NCBI GenBank assembly: GCA_012295275.1
Contig: CM022670.1
Span: 26,935,244-26,999,243, forward strand
DNA length: 64,000 nucleotides
Reading direction: 5' to 3'
Origin: Chrysomallon squamiferum
Lineage: Eukaryota > Mollusca > Gastropoda > Neomphalida > Peltospiridae
The translations under genes and the position numbers were made by a program. Under the pieces are notes generated by a model that ran no database searches, was not told the origin of the DNA, and worked only from the letters and a program-made list of their open reading frames with translations. This document shows positions 57,515-64,000 of this stretch, piece after piece. The stretch's first letter is position 1. Every line of letters begins with the position of its first letter.

Positions 57515-57795
57515 TCAGTCATCAACTCTGTCGACATCACTAAAATCATGTGACAGAGGTTTCTGAGCTCCAGATGTAGCTAACGCATCAGCAGCTTCAT
57601 TTCCTAGATTCCCTGCGTGGCCTCGGACGTAGATCTGTAGTGTGAATGGAAATACATACATTAAATATCACAATGAAGAAATTACTGATTCATTTAGTTA
57701 TTATTATTAATAACACTGCAAAATATTTTGTATTAATAGTTATTATAATATTGGAAATGGCTTAAAGCATACTGTTTATTTTATTACATTGTCTG

Positions 57796-57827
<32 letters not shown>

Positions 57828-60455
57828 TAAACTACAAATTATTTAGAACTGACAATTTCTAAATTTGTTAAATTAACAGAAGTAAAACCATACAACTTCA
57901 ATTTTGTAAAGGGACATAACTCTGACTTTGTCTAACTGATAAAAACTGTGTAAAACGTCATGGGCAAAATTACTTGTAGCTATTAAATAAAAAATTTAAA
58001 AGTACACTTAAATACTTATTTAAATGTTTAAATATGAAAAATATAAATCAAATAACAAGCAACATACCCATTTAATATTCATGTCTTTTAAAGCAGCTTC
58101 CAACTGTTCAAAATCTATTCTGTTTATAACTGGTTTGCCTGTAGTCAGAGTCCAGTTATTTTTCTTCCACCCCTTAATCCATTTAGTGATACCTGTAATG
58201 ACACACACACTTTTATCTAACCCTAGTACAAATAAAGAAGTAGTTCATTTATATAATACAAAATTAAAACTGGTTAAGTTGCAAAATGTTACAGTCAAAA
58301 TCCAGCTGAAAGCTTCTAGCACATAATTATTACAACTAGGAAAATATTAGAAGCTAGACAAATATTATAAATGGTGATACATAAGAAAACACATTCATAG
58401 AGTTTATGCTAGAAAAAATTCACTAAGTAATGTTTGTTTTGTCTTGATGTTGTTGTATTTTAATTTTAAATACTTATATAATCAAATACTCAACACATTT
58501 TCAGTAATCAGTATATTACTTATAATTAATTAATATACTTACTGTTTATCAAGAACATACTGTCTGTATAAAGTATAAGATTTTTTATTCCCATCTCCTT
58601 TGCTTGTTCCACTGCTTTTCTGGCTGCCTGAAAACAATAAATAAAATCAACATTAACACAAAATTATTTATTTTTTTAAAAGTTATTGTTATGAATTTAA
58701 AAACATTTTGAAACAGTTTTCTGAGAAAAATACAAAATGTCTAATCTGTAACAAAAATTCAAAACATCTTTGGTAAAATTACTTTTAAGAGAATTATCAG
58801 GGTTGTTTTGGAACAGACACAATATAGTAATAAGAAGATGTCTTCCTAAGCCTGAAAAATCAACATTATATTTTATGTCAATTTTTTATTAGGTTATGTT
58901 AAAATGTTAAATGAAAATATTATTAGTTTTCAGAAACCCATAACAGACACATTAACTAATGTAAAGATTAGATTACATATACGTCTTCTTATCATGCAAT
59001 AGATTATATGATTCTTATTAGAAATATGTGGTAAATACTTTGAAAATATAAATGATCTTACATGAATTTCAGCCCTATTGTTTGTTGGTCTTCCTTTAAG
59101 TCTTTCACTTATGTTACTGGAGTAAAGGAAAATTAATATAAATGTACAAAAAAAATAATATACACACTGCAATCGTGAATCATATTCATACTCAACACAA
59201 CATACTACACAACAAAAATACATTTATACAAGCCGAAGTTGCAAAATTATAATGACTGTATGTACACATAATCATAAAATGATAACACTTTACTCCTTTT
59301 CTGGGCAAGGGATCTTTTACAACCTTCATCCCACAAACATGATAGTATATACCATGCTATTTGTTCCCCGAACTGCAGAGCACTGATTGAAATAGGAAAC
59401 ATCCACCAAGAAGGATAGATCCAACAAACCACATCAATTTGAGTGGCTGCTTTACCACTCAGCTACATCATCATACACAAATGGTGGATTATACAATGTA
59501 ATGAATCCCTTCTGATTTAAATAGATGAATCATACTTTTCACTTCCAGGTCCCCAGTAAACTCCAATTCCAGCTCTGGCTCCATATTTGCCATTAGCTGT
59601 ACATGCTCCATCAGTGTAAACTGCTACTCCTTCAGACTCATCAAATCTGTGTCCTGGTAACATAAATTATTATTTTATTTTTTTTTTTATTATGCAAACA
59701 AAATAAAGAAAACTGTATCAAAAATAAATTAAAATTTCTATTACTCATTATTATGTTAGAGATTAATCAAAGAAACTCCAAATATATTTCACTAATTATT
59801 TTCATAAAATATTTTACTTTAAAATATCTGATAAAAGCAGCAGATTATAATTTAAAAGTTTATCTTCACTAAAATATTTATCTTTATTAATGTTTTCAGA
59901 ACAAAAGTTAATGACAAGTTACGAACAAAACCTCACCTGTCCAATGTTCTTCATCATCGTCAACTTTAAGCTTTTTTACATCTGATTTCGGCCCAACTGG
60001 ATAAGGCCCATCAGTAAAAGATCTCTTTAGAGGAGTCCGTTTTCTTGCACTTCCTCCATTAGTATCAGAAAACTGATAGAAAGAATCAGAACTTGAAGAA
60101 GAGGAAAATGTTCTGCCATTTACAGCTGATGCAAGCTTCTCCAGATGGTTTAGCTGCTTCTTCATGGTATCAAATGTTGATGACATCATCTCCATCTGAC
60201 TCTGAAGAGTCTGTGCTGTTAATTTCACTGATGTGATAGCATCACTGAAAGCCTGTTTATCCCATTCTGACATGCTGGAGGTTTCTAGATTTTGTGTGTT
60301 ACCTGACGATCCACTGCTGTAACTTTTTGCAGATGCTGTTTGATATAAAAACAATGAATTAAAATTGTGTGACAAAAAAGTATTGATTGGTTTGGGGTTT
60401 TTTTGGTTCTGTTTTCACAAAGATTTATATATGATTATAAGATTATGGTTGTTCT

Positions 60456-60486
<31 letters not shown>

Positions 60487-61643
60487 ATGTACATACATGC
60501 ATACATACATACATACATACATACAGACACATCCATCACATATAAATGTTAACAAATATTCAGTTATGCTCACTTTACACAAAACAAATATACTGTATTC
60601 ATTATACTCCAAACGAACATTATCTAATGGGTGAACAAACTTAGGTGAAGACTAGAAAAATTGTTTAATTACAATAAAGTAAATATAATTAATGTATACT
60701 TTTACACAATAATAATTTAATGGAGAAATAATCTTGACTTACTACAATATGTGTACACTAAACATGTTTAAAATAAAATATTAAAATTTTAAAAGTTGTT
60801 ATTACATGTACTTTGTTCATTAACAAATTCCCAAGCTTGCTCTTCTGTTGGAAATTTCTTATACTTTGGTTTTGGAAACCCTTTTACTTGCACCTCACAT
60901 TCTGACCTGCAGAAGAAAGAAGAAAACAATATATATTTTATTATTTATTTTATTATTTATTTTATTATTATTATTATTATTATTATTTAAAATAAAAAAA
61001 AACACATTTTAAGTCTGAGGATATACTGCATTGTGCAGGCATTGAGGACTAACAACATAATTTTTCAATTTGGTGTTCTTTTCCAAATTCAACAATAAGA
61101 TATCTTTGACATGAACCTTCACATAAATGTTCTAAACATAACTGTAGGCAATAGTTGTATTGAGAAATAGTATAAATTGATGGGAATAGGTCCAAAACCA
61201 ATTATAAACTTTTCGAGTCATCTCAGTGAACAACAAATATCGAAATAGTTAGATTTCTTGAGCATTTTTAATATTTACGTAAATGTAGAGGTAAACCGTA
61301 TATGTAACTGATCAACCTCAAAACAGCTAATGCAAATAAGTAACATAAACAATCACCAGGACGGACTCAAGCTTAAACTCTAAATCTTGTCTAGTATTTA
61401 GTTGGAACCGTCGAAAAACTGTAGTATATTAGTATGCATGTATGATTTAATTCACTGTATCAGTATATGACAAGCTTAGGTTGGATGAGTTTCTACTAAA
61501 ATCATAATTTATTAATTACAAGTGAACATTTCAACATACCATGATGTATATACACCTGGTTTTCGTCCGAACTTTACAGCATAAAACATATTCAGAAAAT
61601 TTAATTTGCGACAAACTGAAATCATACATTTGAAAACATTCAT
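57515..61643 (-). CDS. RNASEH1: Ribonuclease H1, eight exons
   Basis: Exons 61643-61540, 60906-60812, 60335-59937, 59653-59536, 59116-59062, 58627-58543, 58192-58068 and 57634-57515; all in phase, 366 residues (human 286). RNase H1 cuts the RNA strand of RNA-DNA hybrids in nucleus and mitochondria. Residues 19-66 form the hybrid-binding domain ([34 protein letters not shown]). The catalytic set is complete: Asp214 (YTDGAC), Glu255 (NRAEIH), Asp279 (LYTDSM), His333 (RGHAGN) and Asp343 (NEAAD). Two in-frame Met codons, at 61643 and 61589, mimic the mammalian arrangement in which the first gives a mitochondrial leader ([18 protein letters not shown] here, basic and amphipathic) and the second the nuclear form. 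Exon 3 encodes a 133-residue Ser-rich linker with a helical heptad-like stretch, much longer than the human linker, ending in a KRTPLKRS / KKLK basic patch. Intron 2 has (CA)n and (CATA)n tracts at 60455-60525, and intron 4 holds a SINE. Confidence 0.96.
59300..59470 (-). mobile_element. tRNA-derived SINE of a mollusc-like type (minus strand)
   Basis: On the minus strand an A box TAGCTGAGTGG (59465-59455) and a degenerate B box GGATCTATCC (59422-59413) head an element whose body includes GCATGGTATATACTATCATG and AAAAGATCCCTTGCCC. I recall very similar bodies (GGTATATGCTATCC..., AAAAGATCCCTTGC) dispersed in molluscan sequence, which is the main hint of the host phylum; this recollection is not a database result. 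Located in RNASEH1 intron 4; the ends are approximate. Confidence 0.7.
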
Positions 61644-61796
61644 AAAAGATAAATTTTCTTGCGAAAATCTAAAGAGAAAGTTGATAAAAATGTGTGATGA
61701 AACAGATTTTCCTGTTATGTTACGCCTTTATTGCAAGTAAATAGAATACGAAAGGGGGCCAGTCTCTTTCTTTTTTCATCGTCGCCATAGCCGAAG
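61644..61796 (+). promoter_or_regulatory. Divergent RNASEH1/RPS7 promoter with 5'TOP first exon of RPS7
   Basis: Only about 120 bp separate the RNASEH1 start (61643) from a pyrimidine tract CTCTTTCTTTTTTC at 61764-61777, the form of a 5' terminal oligopyrimidine start used by ribosomal-protein genes. It is followed by a short non-coding exon ending CCGAAG at 61796 with donor GTGTGT. In the family, TOP mRNAs are translationally controlled by mTORC1/LARP1. The exact start base (C at 61764, 61766 or 61770) is uncertain. Confidence 0.72.
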
Positions 61797-63434
61797 GTGT
61801 GTGGTAGCACGATTACCTATGATCATTTTAAATATTACTTTAAAAATAAAATTATTTTACAAAACTAACAAGGATATCAATCAGATAATCATCCCTGTTA
61901 CCATATATCATTTTAATATTTTATGATGGCTGCATATTTTCGCGATATTTGACGGATTATTCCGTTGCTTATTAACCGGTAGTCTTGTGTTTTTGTAATG
62001 TAGAAATATAATTTGTTATTAATAATACCTAAAGAATTGCCAATGAATATAGAAGTAACATTTATATTGATTAACATTAAGACCTCAAGTAAAAAAGAAA
62101 ATAAATGTTTCGATGTAATGACCTTAGTTACATCAGAACATTCGTTTTCAATTTTGATTCTCTCAAATCTCTGATTGAATATTTAAAGTAAACCACTATA
62201 AATATAATGACTTCTCAAACTGAAAGTCATTTCACCTATTCCGGAATAATAATTGCGTTATCTTGAATGTTTTTGTCATTGCATCAGAAACTCCAAACAT
62301 TCTTGGCATAATATGTTGTTAATGTTTTCAAGTTAGTTTCATTATGATTCTAAATATATGTTGGTATGTTACAAAATTTTGAAAAATATTATTTTCCTAA
62401 AACATTATATATCATTAGAAAGAGTAAAACATGCGTAGTAAAATTACATCAAGATCTCTTTGATAGAATTGATATGAAATTTTATCAGAGTATAATTTAT
62501 GGAGAAACTGATTCGTTTCATTCATTTTGCAATTAAACAATGAATATCTTATATAGTTTTAATCCAGAATACTTGTATTATAGAGGTAGCTAATAGAAAT
62601 AATAATGATTTTTTTTTAATTAATCACACTAACTGGCTCAAATCTACCTTACACCTTAAATATGTAATTCTCAAAAATTCCAAAGAAATTAAACATTTTT
62701 CAAGACAAATGAATTGTAGGGGCCTTTACATATTCAAGCATTTTGCTAATCTTTTTTGCCAGTTAATTGCATTAATCAGTGTTAATTTTCTTATGCCTTC
62801 ATTACACAGCTTTAACATTTCATAAAAATCAAACAAATATGCATGAATTATATCTGAAAATAGAGATTTTGATAGTTTAAGAAGCATCATGCCACATAAT
62901 TACTGTCACTCTACAATTGAAACACTGAACTTGTAAGACATTGGCTATAGCTGCGTCAGTTGCTAAGAACATCACTCATTTTGGTATCCAAAAATAACTA
63001 TCTGCTAAATATTTGTATGAAATTTGGCAGACTGAGATAATTGCATAATTTATGTATGATTTAAGCTTACCTTGGACACATGACAACCATTTTGAAACAG
63101 TATAATTGTCTGTTGATTCTGTTTATCAAAGGTGACATGTCAAAAAACAAATACTGTGTTGAAGCTGAATATGTATATATATTTGTTGTTTTTGAAATGT
63201 AAAAATGATGTAACAAACACAGGTAGGGGAACCCTCTTCAAAATAAACAAAAACACGTCACAACAGACAGGCAATCTTCCACAACTGCACTTACATTTTT
63301 TGTCACTTACCTATATCATGATTATAATTACATTGGAATGATTAATATGAACTTCATTATATGACTCATAATACAAACTGTATTAAATGTTAATCAAATA
63401 TTTTAAAAATGACAAAATATTGATATGTTTGCAG
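61797..63434 (+). other. Intron 1 of RPS7
   Basis: A 1.64-kb intron from donor GTGTGT (61797) to acceptor TTTGCAG (63434), between the non-coding TOP exon and the first coding exon. Ribosomal-protein introns often host snoRNAs (U17 is hosted by RPS7 in Fugu), but I found no box C/D pair or clear H/ACA fold here by eye. Confidence 0.55.
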
Positions 63435-63509
63435 ATGTATTCGGCGAGCATCAAGATCGTGAAACCCCAAGGGGAAAAGCCTGATGATTTTGAATCATCA
63501 ATTTCACAG
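63435..63509 (+). CDS. RPS7: Ribosomal protein eS7 (RPS7), first coding exon (partial gene)
   Basis: The exon begins exactly at the ATG after an acceptor (TTTGCAG) and encodes 25 residues, MYSASIKIVKPQGEKPDDFE then SSISQ, ending in a donor (CAG then GTAGGC). This matches the N terminus of eS7, a small-subunit protein required for 18S rRNA maturation, whose vertebrate form starts with a closely similar KIVKPNGEKPDEFE segment. The rest of the gene lies beyond the right edge; 63510-64000 is intron 2 with no further exon visible. Codon choice here is more GC-rich (TCG GCG AGC ATC AAG ATC GTG) than in any neighbour, as expected for a highly expressed gene. Confidence 0.94.
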
Positions 63510-64000
63510 GTAGGCATATATTTTTTCTGCACTTTTTTGAAGACTATGTCAAAACATTGAGTGTTCTTCTGTAGAGACAAAAAAATTGTCCAACAAGCAG
63601 GTCCATTATATTGACATCACATTTTTATAGAACACTATTTTCAGATTAAATTTCTAATACTGTTAATTCACTTAGTTTGATATATTTAAGAGATGTGATG
63701 TCTGCTCAACATTTGATAGTAGCATGGAATGTCAAGTTTTATGATAATCAGCTTAAATTCTGTTTTGTAATGGGTGAAGTTCATTTTATGTGCAGTTAGA
63801 AAGGAAATTTGCTTTTATGTTATTAATATTTTGAAAAAAGATTTAATACATGCATACTTCAATTGTATGCATTTTGTTAGTGAGAAAATTTAATTTTGGT
63901 AATGCACTGAACGATTAGTAATCTAGTCATTTTAAACAGCTTCAGTCCTTTCTGGTTGCACAGAAAATGTTTTCTTCCTGTTTTATCCATTTAAGAAAAA
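63510..64000 (+). other. Start of RPS7 intron 2
   Basis: AT-rich intron sequence from donor GTAGGC to the window edge. No exon, snoRNA boxes or repeat stands out. Confidence 0.6.

Noticed and set aside
60365-60634. Frames with Thr-His and Val-Cys-Met-Tyr repeats
   Set aside because: Translations of (CA)n and (CATA)n microsatellites in RNASEH1 intron 2.

Overview
The window is AT-rich animal nuclear DNA: short exons, GT-AG introns, abundant microsatellites, tRNA-derived SINEs and short DNA-transposon relics. Two SINE copies have a body resembling the tRNA-SINEs dispersed in molluscan genomes. Together with a compact LRR-TIR Toll-like receptor, this points to a lophotrochozoan, most likely a mollusc. 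The species cannot be named from the sequence.

Layout. 1-535 (-): 5' coding exon of an unrecognised low-complexity protein running off the left edge. 3183-9190 (-): five-exon gene for a 300-residue protein I do not recognise. 10953-13007 (+): intronless Toll-like receptor. 13649-15256 (-): UTP23, three exons. 16018-21076 (+): TATDN1, twelve exons including a 21-nt microexon. 21568-28898 (-): TMEM214, sixteen exons. 30026-51267 (+): TBC1D2/TBC1D2B-type RabGAP, nineteen exons, with a likely internal alternative first exon at 41214-41403. 57515-61643 (-): RNASEH1, eight exons. 61764 onward (+): 5' end of RPS7 (5'TOP exon and first coding exon), running off the right edge. The exon models for UTP23, TATDN1, TMEM214, TBC1D2 and RNASEH1 were built by hand from splice sites; phases agree at every junction and the predicted lengths are close to vertebrate orthologues, except RNASEH1, which has a long linker.

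From the Toll-like receptor rightward, genes alternate strand. TLR/UTP23 and TATDN1/TMEM214 are convergent; UTP23/TATDN1, TMEM214/TBC1D2 and RNASEH1/RPS7 are divergent. The RNASEH1/RPS7 pair is separated by only about 120 bp and has the same head-to-head order as on human chromosome 2p25.3, so it may be an old bilaterian pair. The genes are mostly housekeeping (ribosome biogenesis, translation, RNA-DNA hybrid removal, nuclease, ER membrane protein, Rab regulation) plus one innate-immunity receptor; they do not form one pathway.

No bacterial-type system, CRISPR array, rRNA or intact tRNA was seen. The points most worth a second look are the two-module structure of TBC1D2 around its 7.9-kb intron, the RNASEH1/RPS7 promoter, the helical insert in RNASEH1, the altered BB loop of the TLR, and three DNA-transposon relics with recognisable ends and target-site duplications.
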